64,000 bases of DNA, from positions 1-64,000 of the forward strand of contig JAUOPI010000014.1 in the NCBI GenBank assembly GCA_030546905.1, in the 5' to 3' direction. Below, one piece after another: positions 16,280 to 24,546 of this stretch. This DNA is from Granulosicoccaceae sp. 1_MG-2023 (lineage in GTDB: Bacteria > Pseudomonadota > Gammaproteobacteria > Granulosicoccales > Granulosicoccaceae). The position numbers were made by a program, and so were the translations under genes. Under the pieces are notes generated by a model. The model searched no databases, was not told the DNA's origin, and worked only from the letters and a program-made list of their open reading frames with translations. Each line of letters opens with the position of its first letter. Within the stretch, counting starts at the first letter, position 1.

Positions 16280-17662
16280 CTAGAAAGCCAGCTGTTCGTA
16301 ATGAATCTGAGCGCCCGGCACACCGAGTGCGCGTGCGTGGCGCTTGGCGGCCTGCACCATCGCGGGCGGCCCGCAGACATAAGCAACACGGTTTGCGTTG
16401 TCACCGACACCCAGGGCTTTCTCCAGCACCTCGCGGTCGATCAAGCCGTGGTGAATTGCCGGGTCGCTCTGCGGCTCACTGCAGACCAGTAGTTGTTTGA
16501 AATCCGCCATCTGTGTTTCCAAAGCGCGGATTTCCTCTTGCAGCACCATCTGATCGATGGAGGCGTTGCCGTAGACCAACCGCACCGGACGGCTTTCCTG
16601 TCTGGCTGCCAGACCGCGCAGCAGACTGAGCATCGGACCGATGCCGGCACCACCGGCAACCAACACAATACCGTCGGCGCGCGCACTGTCGGCCAGACTC
16701 ATGCTGCCGTAAGGACCATCCACATAAACCTGCTGCCCCGGCGTCAGATCGCCGAGCTTGCCGGTGTAATCGCCCAGCTCCCGGACAATAAAAGACAGCT
16801 GCGGCAGATCCTTGCGACAAGAGGCGATGGAGAACGGATGATCGTTCATATCAAACGCCGACCCTGAGGTATTGATCCAGACAAACTGACCGGGCGCGAA
16901 ATCAAAATCCGTTTGCGGCGGTTTTTCCAGCGTCAGCTGCCAGTCGCTGCGACTGACGCGCTCAATGGATTTCAGTGTGAACGGCTTGCGCTTCAGGCGC
17001 AAAGGCTTGATCAGGTGGTTGTAAATCATCAGCGCTGACACGCCGGCCAGCAGCGCCCACCAGAACCGGTTAAACAGCGGTTGAAACTGACCGTGACGGC
17101 CGACACTGGTCACATGCAAGGTCGCCAGCACCGCCACCCCGGCAAAGGCCAGCAGATGCAGCAGGCGCCAGGTTTCATAGCGCAACGGCAGCGAGCGCTT
17201 GAATACCGCCAACAGCACAAACACCAGCATCAGGCCCCAGGCAATCAGCCCGGTCAGCATGCTCGGCGCGGTCAGCACACTGACCAGACTGGTTACGCCA
17301 TCGTCCCACGACATCAAAAATCGCGGCGCAAGAATCAGAAAGGGATGCAGAAAAAACAGATAGCCAAGGAGTTTTCCGACCTGTTTATGCCGGCTCATAC
17401 TCCAGTCGATATTGCCGAAAAGACTCCCCTTGCGGATCCGTCCTCCCAGGGCAAACTGAATAAAAAACGCCGCCATGCCGACAAGCCAGGCCACGCTGAG
17501 TAATTCCGAATACCAGCCCTTAAAGTCCATGTGCAGAGCCAGCGTCGCCAGCCAGGGCACGGCCAGCAATAACCAGTATCGGGGTTTGATTTTCCGCATA
17601 GCGGCAGAGAGTGAATACAGTCCGGACTGAGGGCTGCTCCAATACAACTTGCGCGTCGCCAT
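16280..17662 (-). CDS. Ferric-reductase-like transmembrane flavocytochrome
   Basis: A 460-residue protein. The N-terminal ~220 residues hold about six hydrophobic segments of the ferric-reductase-like domain, with His residues suited to b-heme binding (LFFLHPFLIL, RLLHLLAFAG, ATLHVTSVG). Residues ~235-460 form an FAD-binding and NAD(P)-binding ferredoxin-reductase module: DHPFSIAS for FAD, VLVAGGAGIGPMLSLLRGL for the nucleotide, and YVCGPPAMVQAAKRHARALG near the end. It would move electrons from cytosolic NAD(P)H across the inner membrane. The GGAGG before the start at 17662 supports that codon. It is in one direction with the ferredoxin and exported flavoprotein, its probable electron acceptors. 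Confidence 0.86.
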   Translation of the reverse strand: MATRKLYWSSPQSGLYSLSAAMRKIKPRYWLLLAVPWLATLALHMDFKGWYSELLSVAWLVGMAAFFIQFALGGRIRKGSLFGNIDWSMSRHKQVGKLLGYLFFLHPFLILAPRFLMSWDDGVTSLVSVLTAPSMLTGLIAWGLMLVFVLLAVFKRSLPLRYETWRLLHLLAFAGVAVLATLHVTSVGRHGQFQPLFNRFWWALLAGVSALMIYNHLIKPLRLKRKPFTLKSIERVSRSDWQLTLEKPPQTDFDFAPGQFVWINTSGSAFDMNDHPFSIASCRKDLPQLSFIVRELGDYTGKLGDLTPGQQVYVDGPYGSMSLADSARADGIVLVAGGAGIGPMLSLLRGLAARQESRPVRLVYGNASIDQMVLQEEIRALETQMADFKQLLVCSEPQSDPAIHHGLIDREVLEKALGVGDNANRVAYVCGPPAMVQAAKRHARALGVPGAQIHYEQLAF

Positions 17663-17714
17663 AAAGCCTCCGGAGAGAATATAAAGGTGCGGGTGTATCC
17701 CGGCTTGAAAATAA

Positions 17715-17746
17715 GCGGATCTGCTACGCTATTGCAGCAGATCCGC
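17715..17746 (-). terminator. Hairpin between lipoprotein and flavocytochrome genes
   Basis: An 11-bp perfect inverted repeat (GCGGATCTGCT and its complement, 10-base loop) is followed on the minus strand by TTATTTTC. It lies just past the lipoprotein stop codon. It can act as an intrinsic terminator or partial attenuator, which would give more lipoprotein than reductase from one promoter. Confidence 0.7.
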
Positions 17747-17757
17747 ATCATCACGGA

Positions 17758-18036
17758 TTAAGGTCTGCGGGGACCGGCACCGCCTTCCGGCACAGCGACC
17801 AGTTGGCCATCGTGCTCAGCACACACCGCTTCCATGGTTTCACCACCGCGGCCTGAGAAACTCACCGCATCGCCGGCACTTTTACCTTCGCACGCAGTGA
17901 AGGCTTCCGGCGGCGGTCCGGACGGACGCTCGCCGCCGGACTTGCTATCAGTGGTCGCGGTGCCGCCTGACTGAGCACAGGCTCCGAGCATCCCGGCCAG
18001 CGCCAGGGCAGAAATTACACTTCTTGCTTTACGCAT
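17758..18036 (-). CDS. Small lipoprotein with paired cysteines
   Basis: A 92-residue lipoprotein. A 19-residue signal with lipobox LGAC places Cys20 as the acylated residue. The mature part begins with a low-complexity Ser/Gly/Thr stretch. It then carries AFTACEGKSAGDAVSFSGRG and VCAEHDGQLVAVPEGG, a pattern shared with small periplasmic proteins that hold two conserved cysteines. The ATG at 18036 is preferred because AGGA lies 9 bases upstream. A GTG at 18051 is the alternative. It heads the electron-transfer gene set and is separated from it by a hairpin. The function is unknown; a metal-binding or redox-sensing role is possible. Confidence 0.7.
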   Translation of the reverse strand: MRKARSVISALALAGMLGACAQSGGTATTDSKSGGERPSGPPPEAFTACEGKSAGDAVSFSGRGGETMEAVCAEHDGQLVAVPEGGAGPRRP

Positions 18037-18981
18037 GATCATTTTCCTCACAATTGATTTTCAGTACAGCCATAGCTTAAAACCAAGCGCGGAATCGATT
18101 GTGAAGGAAATGTGGAGTTTCCCTGCATAAATGACGAGCCGGGGTAAAATTCTGACAAAGATCAAGAAATGGCGCTGCCCGGAACCCCGTCCAGGTGCAT
18201 TAATCAGCCAATGCACACGCCGCAGCTTGTTTTGCGCCATCCACCACAGCAAGAACGCCGGCCGGATCAGGATAAGCACTGACCAGCCCCGGGTCGGCTG
18301 CTGCGCCTTATTACGCCATACACCATCGCGAGCGGACAGCAGGAACGGCAACGATGCGTCTCCACTGTAATACAAGCCTGATAAACCTTGACGCGCGTCA
18401 CAACAGAAGCTCCCTGCTTCCGCCGCGCCTGTATTAATTAAGCCATTGCCGCACGGCTGAGTTAAATCGCTGCACCCAGCCCGGGCAGATTCGCAGCAAA
18501 CAATCATGACACCGCCTATTTAAACAGCGCATGCCGGTACCGTGTCTGCTCATTTACATACAAAGCGTTTACTATTCCGCCCGGAGGCATTCTTCACTGA
18601 TCGCAGAGTCCGCCGCGGCAAACAGCTCTTCAGCTAATTGAATACGGCAAAACATATCTGATACGCAGTGATACAACATCAATTCAGCACCGGTAATAGA
18701 AAGCACCGCGACAGCCCTCGTCTCATCCAAATAGCCAGGGTCAGGCGGTGTCATTTGAAAAGCCGCTCCCGGGGCCGCGCGATCAAAACTTTACAATTCG
18801 ACACCAAGAATTCGTACAGAATAAAGAAACAAATAACAGACACGACGTCATACCGGCACACTGCCTGCAAATAAATTAAAGTTTTCGCAAGGAAGCACCG
18901 ATTTTACGGATTAAATATTGCTATTAGAAACAAAAACGATATTATCCCTAACGTAAACTTTCCAACTGGCGACTAAAGATC
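18037..18981. other. 945-bp gap upstream of the H-NS gene, no convincing gene
   Basis: No reading frame here has recognisable homology, a clear ribosome-binding site and sensible composition together. A 60-codon minus-strand frame (18572-18754) is the best candidate but is unsupported. The right-hand 250 bases (about 18750-18981) are markedly AT-richer than the surroundings and hold the likely promoter of the H-NS family gene. The left part contains the promoter of the lipoprotein gene. A small RNA cannot be excluded. Confidence 0.5.
18918..18945 (+). promoter_or_regulatory. Putative promoter of H-NS family gene
   Basis: TTGCTA (18918-18923) and TATTAT (18940-18945) are spaced by 16 bases within an AT-rich segment, 37 bases before the start codon. 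This is a good sigma-70-type match by eye. The surrounding AT-rich tract would also suit autorepression by H-NS. Confidence 0.5.
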
Positions 18982-19335
18982 ATGCGCAAACCGAATTTTG
19001 AAAAACTCTCGAGCGAAGTACTCGCGAACTACAAATCCGAAATCGAGGAGATCCTTCGCGAGCGCAAGCAGAACGAAGAAAAGAAAAACAAGATCCTCAA
19101 GAAGGTCAAATCTCTTGTTGAGTCTGAAGGCCTTTCGATGGAAGAAGTACTCAGCGGCAGTGCTCCGGTTAAATCCCGCAAAGCAACGGGCGCCAAAAGA
19201 GTCACCCGTAAAGTCCAGCCCAAGTACGCGAACCCGAAAGACAAGTCGCAAACCTGGACAGGCCGCGGACGCAAACCCCTCTGGGTTCAGGACCACATTA
19301 AAAAAGGTGGCACGGTCGAAGACCTCGCCATCTGA
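18982..19335 (+). CDS. H-NS family nucleoid-associated protein
   Basis: A 117-residue histone-like protein. The N-terminal half is strongly charged and predicted helical (LSSEVLANYKSEIEEILRER followed by Lys/Glu-rich sequence), consistent with the H-NS coiled-coil oligomerisation domain. The C-terminal domain carries the family signature KYANPKDKSQTWTGRGRKPL followed by WVQ, with the RGRKP-type AT-hook-like DNA-binding loop. This is the BpH3/HvrA-type H-NS seen in many proteobacteria. It silences AT-rich or foreign DNA and shapes the nucleoid. It stands alone with its own promoter and a strong terminator. Confidence 0.93.
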   Translation: MRKPNFEKLSSEVLANYKSEIEEILRERKQNEEKKNKILKKVKSLVESEGLSMEEVLSGSAPVKSRKATGAKRVTRKVQPKYANPKDKSQTWTGRGRKPLWVQDHIKKGGTVEDLAI

Positions 19336-19348
19336 TCAGCACCATCCG

Positions 19349-19376
19349 ACGCCCGGTCCCACCGGGCGTTTTTTTT
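19349..19376 (+). terminator. Rho-independent terminator after H-NS gene
   Basis: A 9-bp stem (ACGCCCGGT at 19349-19357 with its complement at 19361-19369) and three-base loop are followed by a run of T. It lies 13 bases past the stop codon. Confidence 0.9.
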
Positions 19377-19447
19377 ATCCCTGCACGTCGCACTTCCCCG
19401 CCGCCTTCAGTAAACTAGCGCCTTTCAGTACAACCCGGATTTAAAGC

Positions 19448-20740
19448 ATGAATATTCTCATCGTTGGCAACGGCGGCCGCGAACACGCACTCGCCTGGAA
19501 AGCAGCACAATCCCCTCTCGCGGAAACTGTCTTTGTCGCGCCCGGCAATGCCGGCACCGATCTGGAACCGGGCATTGAGAATATTGCGATCGCTGTCGAT
19601 GACCTCGAAGGCTTGAAAACGTTTGCTCTGGACAATCAGGTCGGCCTGACCATCGTCGGCCCCGAAGTGCCGCTGGTGGCCGGTATCGTCGATGTGTTCC
19701 GCGAAGCGGGCTTGCGTATCTTCGGCCCCAGCGCCAAAGCCGCCCAACTGGAAGGCAGCAAAGCCTTTACCAAAGACTTCCTGCAACGGCACAACATTCC
19801 CACCGCGGCCTACGGCGTATTTACACAGGTCGAGGAAGCCGTGGCCTTTGCCAATGCGGGACGCTTTCCGGTGGTCATCAAAGCCGACGGTCTGGCCGCC
19901 GGTAAGGGCGTGATCATCGCGCAGTCAGCCGCTGAAGCCGAAGCCACCATTAAAGACATGCTGGCCGGAAACCGTTTCGGTGAAGCCGGCTCGCGGGTGG
20001 TAATCGAGGAGTTTCTGGAAGGCGAAGAAGCGAGCTTTATCTGCATGGTCGACGGCAAAAACATTCTGCCCATGGCCACCTCGCAGGATCACAAAGCCCG
20101 CGACAACGGCGACAAGGGGCCCAATACCGGCGGTATGGGTGCCTATTCACCGGCACCGCGTGTGGACGCCGCCCTGCATGACAAAATCATCGAACAGATT
20201 ATCCGCCCGACCGTCGACGGCATGGCTGCCGAAGGCAACACCTTTACCGGCTTTCTCTACGCCGGCCTGATGATCTCAGACGACAACGAGCTGAAAACCC
20301 TGGAATACAACGTCCGTTTCGGCGATCCGGAAACACAACCGATTATGATGCGCCTGCAAAGCGATCTGGTCGCCCTGTGCGAAGCGGCTATCGACGGCAA
20401 GCTCGACAGCATCAGCGCCGAATGGGACCCGCGTACCTCACTGGGCGTGGTGATGGCCGCCGGCGGTTATCCGGATGACTACAGAAAAGGTGATGTGATT
20501 GACGGTCTTGCTCAGGCCGACAGCGAATCGCGCAAGGTCTTCCACGCCGGCACCCGCCGCGACGGCGAGGATGTCGTGACGAACGGTGGCCGTGTGCTCT
20601 GCGTAGTCGGCCTCGGAGACGATGCCCGTCAGGCGCAGGCCAACGCCTACCAAGGTGTCAGCGCCATCAGCTGGAATGATGCCTACTACCGCACCGATAT
20701 CGGCTACAGAGCCGTCGCACGGCTCGACGCAGAGAGCTGA
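19448..20740 (+). CDS. purD: Phosphoribosylamine--glycine ligase
   Basis: A 430-residue GAR synthetase, the usual length, catalysing ATP-dependent joining of glycine to phosphoribosylamine in purine synthesis. It starts with ILIVGNGGREHALAWKAAQS. Other landmarks are LTIVGPEVPLVAGIVD, VVIKADGLAAGKGVI of the ATP-grasp fold near residue 140, TSQDHKARDNGDKGPNTGGM, and EYNVRFGDPETQ. It is a single gene here, not linked to purH, and lies between two intrinsic terminators, so it is its own transcription unit. Confidence 0.96.
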   Translation: MNILIVGNGGREHALAWKAAQSPLAETVFVAPGNAGTDLEPGIENIAIAVDDLEGLKTFALDNQVGLTIVGPEVPLVAGIVDVFREAGLRIFGPSAKAAQLEGSKAFTKDFLQRHNIPTAAYGVFTQVEEAVAFANAGRFPVVIKADGLAAGKGVIIAQSAAEAEATIKDMLAGNRFGEAGSRVVIEEFLEGEEASFICMVDGKNILPMATSQDHKARDNGDKGPNTGGMGAYSPAPRVDAALHDKIIEQIIRPTVDGMAAEGNTFTGFLYAGLMISDDNELKTLEYNVRFGDPETQPIMMRLQSDLVALCEAAIDGKLDSISAEWDPRTSLGVVMAAGGYPDDYRKGDVIDGLAQADSESRKVFHAGTRRDGEDVVTNGGRVLCVVGLGDDARQAQANAYQGVSAISWNDAYYRTDIGYRAVARLDAES

Positions 20741-20760
20741 GCGCCTATTTAGCGGTGCAC

Positions 20761-20788
20761 AAAAAAGCCCGCTGATGCGGGCTTTTTT
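20761..20788. terminator. Bidirectional terminator between purD and rho
   Basis: A 12-bp perfect stem, AAAAAAGCCCGC at 20761-20772 with its complement at 20777-20788, and a four-base loop. It gives a U-tract on both strands and separates the convergent purD and rho genes. Confidence 0.92.
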
Positions 20789-20847
20789 GTGTTTTTGTTG
20801 CTGTCCGCGCCGATTGATCTCGCCGCGCGGACAGCAGCCGAAAACAA

Positions 20848-22104
20848 TCAGCGCTTCATGGCATCGAAGAACTCGGCATTGGTCTTGGTTTGCTGCAAAC
20901 GACCCAGGAGGAATTCCATCGCCTCGATTTCGTCCATCGCATGGATGAACTTGCGCAGAATCCAGACCTTTTGCAGTTCTTCCTGATCCATCATCAGCTC
21001 TTCGCGGCGGGTGCCGGAGCGGTTGATATTGATTGCGGGGAAGATGCGTTTTTCGGCAATACGACGGTCCAGATGCAGCTCCATATTACCGGTACCTTTG
21101 AACTCCTCGTAAATGACTTCGTCCATTTTCGAGCCGGTGTCGATCAGCGCGGTGGCGATAATGGAGAGGCTGCCGCCTTCTTCGATATTACGGGCGGCAC
21201 CGAAGAAGCGTTTCGGACGGTGCAGTGCATTCGCATCAACACCACCGGTGAGAACCTTACCTGAGGACGGCACAACCGTGTTGTAGGCACGCGCCAGACG
21301 GGTAATGGAATCGAGCAGGATCACCACGTCTTTTTTATGCTCAACCAGGCGCTTGGCTTTTTCGATCACCATTTCGGCGACCTGCACATGGCGGCTGGCC
21401 GGCTCGTCAAACGTACTGGAAATCACTTCACCACGGACCATACGCTCCATTTCGGTGACTTCCTCAGGACGCTCATCGATCAGCAGCACAATCAGATAGC
21501 ACTCGGGATGATTATCCGCGATGCTCTGCGCGATATTCTGCAGCATCAGCGTTTTACCGGCTTTCGGTGGCGACACGATCAGTGCCCGCTGGCCTTTGCC
21601 GATCGGCGCGGCAAAATCGATAACCCGTGCAGTAATGTCTTCGGTACTGCCGTTACCCCGCTCCATATTGAGCCGTTCAACCGGGTGCAGCGGCGTGAGG
21701 TTTTCGAACAGGACTTTGTTTTTGGCCTGCTCCGGTGCGCCGAAGTTAATCTCGTCGACTTTCAGCAGCGCAAAATAACGCTCACCTTCTTTAGGCGGGC
21801 GAATTTTACCGGCAATGCTATCGCCGGTGCGCAGGCTGAAGCGGCGGATCTGGCTCGGCGAAACGTAAATATCGTCCGGGCCGGCCAGGTAGGAACTGTC
21901 GGCCGATCGCAGGAAACCGAAGCCATCCTGGAGGATCTCCAGCACACCACCACCGTAGATATTCTCACCCTTCTTGGAATGAGCCTTGAGGATCGAGAAA
22001 ATAACATCCTGTTTTCGTTGACGGGCGATATTATCAAGGCCCATTTCCTGTGCAATATCGATCAACTCAGAGGCTGATTTCTGCTTCAGATCAGTAAGAT
22101 TCAT
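20848..22104 (-). CDS. rho: Transcription termination factor Rho
   Basis: A 418-residue RNA-dependent hexameric ATPase, the usual length for Gammaproteobacteria (E. coli 419). The N-terminal helix bundle is [18 protein letters not shown]. It is followed by the RNA-binding cold-shock-like domain ([12 protein letters not shown], near residue 57). The ATPase core has [16 protein letters not shown]-type Walker A and [16 protein letters not shown] Walker B sequences. The C-terminus holds ERRIFPAI-like and QLLLMDQEEL-like conserved stretches in matching positions. The gene follows trxA at a 300-base distance in the conserved rhlB/trxA/rho locus. Rho synthesis is autoregulated in E. coli through its leader. 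Confidence 0.97.
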   Translation of the reverse strand: MNLTDLKQKSASELIDIAQEMGLDNIARQRKQDVIFSILKAHSKKGENIYGGGVLEILQDGFGFLRSADSSYLAGPDDIYVSPSQIRRFSLRTGDSIAGKIRPPKEGERYFALLKVDEINFGAPEQAKNKVLFENLTPLHPVERLNMERGNGSTEDITARVIDFAAPIGKGQRALIVSPPKAGKTLMLQNIAQSIADNHPECYLIVLLIDERPEEVTEMERMVRGEVISSTFDEPASRHVQVAEMVIEKAKRLVEHKKDVVILLDSITRLARAYNTVVPSSGKVLTGGVDANALHRPKRFFGAARNIEEGGSLSIIATALIDTGSKMDEVIYEEFKGTGNMELHLDRRIAEKRIFPAININRSGTRREELMMDQEELQKVWILRKFIHAMDEIEAMEFLLGRLQQTKTNAEFFDAMKR

Positions 22105-22404
22105 AGAATTTTAAGTAGTGTTGTGCTGGTAAATGAGTAACGACGAACTGTGAATCAGGGAAAGCCGGACACAGGCCTGTTGGCGATAGAATTTCAGACG
22201 GAGCAGATGACCAGAGCCGGAATCGGCGTGAGTCGTCAGGACAAATCAAACGGTGGGTAGATTACAGGCGACCCCTGCAAACATCTGCAAGGCCGAGTAT
22301 ATACAGCCTCACGAAATATGGCAAGAAACTAAAACCGGACGGCGCCGAATTCACCGCCCGGACCGGCAAACCGGTCGTAACCGGCCTGCCCTTATTCCCG
22401 CTAA
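22105..22404. other. 300-bp trxA-rho intergenic leader
   Basis: No gene is seen. The position corresponds to the rho leader of enteric bacteria, where Rho-dependent autoregulation acts. GC-rich inverted sequences just after the trxA stop (about 22355-22390) could form a terminator for trxA, but no long T-run follows. Confidence 0.4.
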
Positions 22405-22731
22405 TTAGCTGTTTTCATCAAGAAAAGCCGTCAACTGGCTTTTCGACAACGCACCCACCTTTGTCGCTTCGACGGTTCCGTTTTTGAACACCATCAGCGT
22501 CGGAATCCCACGAATCCCGAATTTCGGCGGTGTATTCGGGTTTTCGTCAATATTGAGCTTGGCAATTTTGACCTTCCCGGCGTAGTCACCCGCCACTTCT
22601 TCGAGAATCGGTCCGATCATTTTGCAAGGACCGCACCATTCCGCCCAGTAATCGACCAAAACCGGGATATCTGACTGCAAAACTTCCTGCTCAAAGTTCT
22701 CGTCGCTTACTGAAATTATATCTTCGCTCAC
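22405..22731 (-). CDS. trxA: Thioredoxin
   Basis: A 108-residue thioredoxin 1, the standard length. The active site is [13 protein letters not shown] near residues 29-41. Other hallmarks are DYWAEW, the cis-proline in [14 protein letters not shown], and a terminal helix [13 protein letters not shown]. It reduces protein disulfides in the cytoplasm, using electrons from thioredoxin reductase. It is divergent from rhlB and upstream of rho, the arrangement found in E. coli and many Gammaproteobacteria. Confidence 0.97.
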   Translation of the reverse strand: MSEDIISVSDENFEQEVLQSDIPVLVDYWAEWCGPCKMIGPILEEVAGDYAGKVKIAKLNIDENPNTPPKFGIRGIPTLMVFKNGTVEATKVGALSKSQLTAFLDENS

Positions 22732-23087
22732 TGCGTGTGCTCCTGAATCGCTTCCGGGTGACAGGCGGCCGGACTGGCCACACTGTCTAATGAAGCGGAA
22801 TTATTCATGAGCCGGGGCAGTCGTGCAAGTCGGGGATTTGTCTCCGCTTGTCAGCTTGCCAACCAGGTCCTGCTTGACGTGGACTCGCAGCCGGTGCATA
22901 GATTAATGTATCATGTGTGGTTAAAGGCCCGCTTATTGCCAGTCTTTTTCCTTCCGGACGGCCTTTTGACGCCCGACTGCGGCCTTCAGGCGCCGCCGGA
23001 AGCATATTCCCGCCCGACAGATCGCTCTTCAGATCCCATCATTTCCTGAGCCGTTATCTGCCGGCACCGACAAAATTTGGTTAATTC
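22732..23087. other. 356-bp divergent region trxA / rhlB
   Basis: The shared upstream region of the divergent trxA and rhlB genes. An 80-codon frame inside it has no recognisable homology and unusual composition, and I do not call it a gene. I see no clear operator. Confidence 0.4.
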
Positions 23088-24506
23088 ATGGAAAACATCT
23101 CAGTCAGTACGACTATCGCCTTCTCTTCGCTCGACCTGCCGGAGCCTGTTGCCCGCGCCCTCGACGAAATCGGCTTCGATCAGTGCACCGAAATTCAATC
23201 GCTGGCACTGCCGGAAATCATCAGCGGCAAAGATATCGCCGCCCAGGCCCAGACCGGCACCGGTAAAACCGCCGCCTTTCTGGTCGGCCTCTATACACTC
23301 CTGTTGCGCAGCACGCCCGAAGGCCGGGAGATCAATCAGCCGCGCGCGCTGATTCTGGCCCCGACCCGCGAGCTGGCCATTCAGATTCATAAGGATGCCG
23401 AAGCGATCGGCAAATACAGCGGCCTGAAAACCCTGGTCGCCTACGGCGGCACCGATTACGAAAAACAGCGCACGCAAATCAGCGAAGGCGTGGACATTCT
23501 GATCGGCACCCCGGGACGGCTGATCGATTACTTCAAACAGAAGATATTCAATCTGCGCATGATCGAATGCGTGGTACTCGATGAAGCTGACCGCATGTTT
23601 GATCTCGGTTTTATCGCCGACATCCGCTTCTTGTTACGCCGGATGCCCGAACCGGAACAACGCCACAGCATGTTGTTCTCCGCCACCCTCTCGCACCGCG
23701 TGATGGAACTGGCTTACGAACACATGAACAACCCGGAACACATCAAAACCGAAGCGGAAAACATCACCGCCAGCGGTATTCAGCAAAGTCTCTACCACCC
23801 TTCCAACGAAGAAAAAATCCCGCTTCTGCTCGGCCTGATCGAAAAACTCCAACCCAAACGCAGCATGATTTTCACCAACACCAAACGCGGTGCGGAGAAA
23901 ATCGAGGCTTACCTGAAAGGCAATGACATCAGCTGCGGCACCTTGTCAGGCGATGTCCGCCAGACCAAACGCCAGCGCCTGCTTCAGGAATTCAGCGAAG
24001 GGAAACTGCCGGTTCTGATCGCCACCGACGTTGCCGCGCGCGGCTTGCATATCGACGGGGTCACGCATGTATTCAATTACGACCTGCCGCAAAATGCCGA
24101 GGATTATGTGCACCGTATCGGCCGTACCGCGCGGGCCGGCACCACCGGTGAAGCAATCAGCTTTGCCTGTGAAGAGACCGCCTTTTCGCTGATGGATATA
24201 GAAAGCTATATCGGCAAAACCATTCCGCCGGTGCCCATCACCGATGAGCTGCTGGTCAAACCCAAGCCGCCGGTAAAACGCGAGCGCAAAGCGCATCCGC
24301 ATAAGAACAGCAGCCAGAACGGACGCCATCGCTCACGCAGCCGGCACTCTTCCTCAGCCAGCAATGAAAACCGCACGCAGGCACAGGAAACGCGTTCAGG
24401 CAGTGAGAAGACAGAAGGAACGGCCCGCCGCCGGCGCAGACGTTCAGGCAATAAAAGCGGCTCTGCGGCCAACACCGCCGGTCAGAGCAAAGATACCCAG
24501 GCCTGA
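23088..24506 (+). CDS. rhlB: ATP-dependent RNA helicase RhlB
   Basis: A 472-residue DEAD-box helicase. Motifs appear in order: Q-motif region (FDQCTEIQSLALP), AQTGTGKTAAF (Walker A), PTRELAIQI, GTPGRLIDY, VLDEADRMFDLGF, FSATLSHRVMEL, and HRIGRTARAGTTGEAI. A Lys/Arg/Ser-rich tail of about 75 residues follows (from ~400). RhlB unwinds RNA for the degradosome in E. coli, where it binds RNase E. The basic tail would aid RNA contact. The gene is divergent from trxA, the conserved arrangement that supports rhlB rather than another DEAD-box paralogue. Confidence 0.94.
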   Translation: MENISVSTTIAFSSLDLPEPVARALDEIGFDQCTEIQSLALPEIISGKDIAAQAQTGTGKTAAFLVGLYTLLLRSTPEGREINQPRALILAPTRELAIQIHKDAEAIGKYSGLKTLVAYGGTDYEKQRTQISEGVDILIGTPGRLIDYFKQKIFNLRMIECVVLDEADRMFDLGFIADIRFLLRRMPEPEQRHSMLFSATLSHRVMELAYEHMNNPEHIKTEAENITASGIQQSLYHPSNEEKIPLLLGLIEKLQPKRSMIFTNTKRGAEKIEAYLKGNDISCGTLSGDVRQTKRQRLLQEFSEGKLPVLIATDVAARGLHIDGVTHVFNYDLPQNAEDYVHRIGRTARAGTTGEAISFACEETAFSLMDIESYIGKTIPPVPITDELLVKPKPPVKRERKAHPHKNSSQNGRHRSRSRHSSSASNENRTQAQETRSGSEKTEGTARRRRRRSGNKSGSAANTAGQSKDTQA

Positions 24507-24546
24507 GCCGGACTCAGCCTGCGGGCAGAAAGAGAGCGCGGTCCGT

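Noticed and set aside
18061-18507. 148-codon minus-strand frame in the gap before the H-NS gene
   Set aside because: It has no recognisable domain, a Cys-rich start and no clear ribosome-binding site.
18572-18754. 60-codon minus-strand frame upstream of the H-NS gene
   Set aside because: A possible GGGAG site is 11 bases upstream, but there is no homology. It was not called.
22807-23049. 80-codon frame between trxA and rhlB
   Set aside because: It lies in the divergent promoter region, with no homology and unusual composition.
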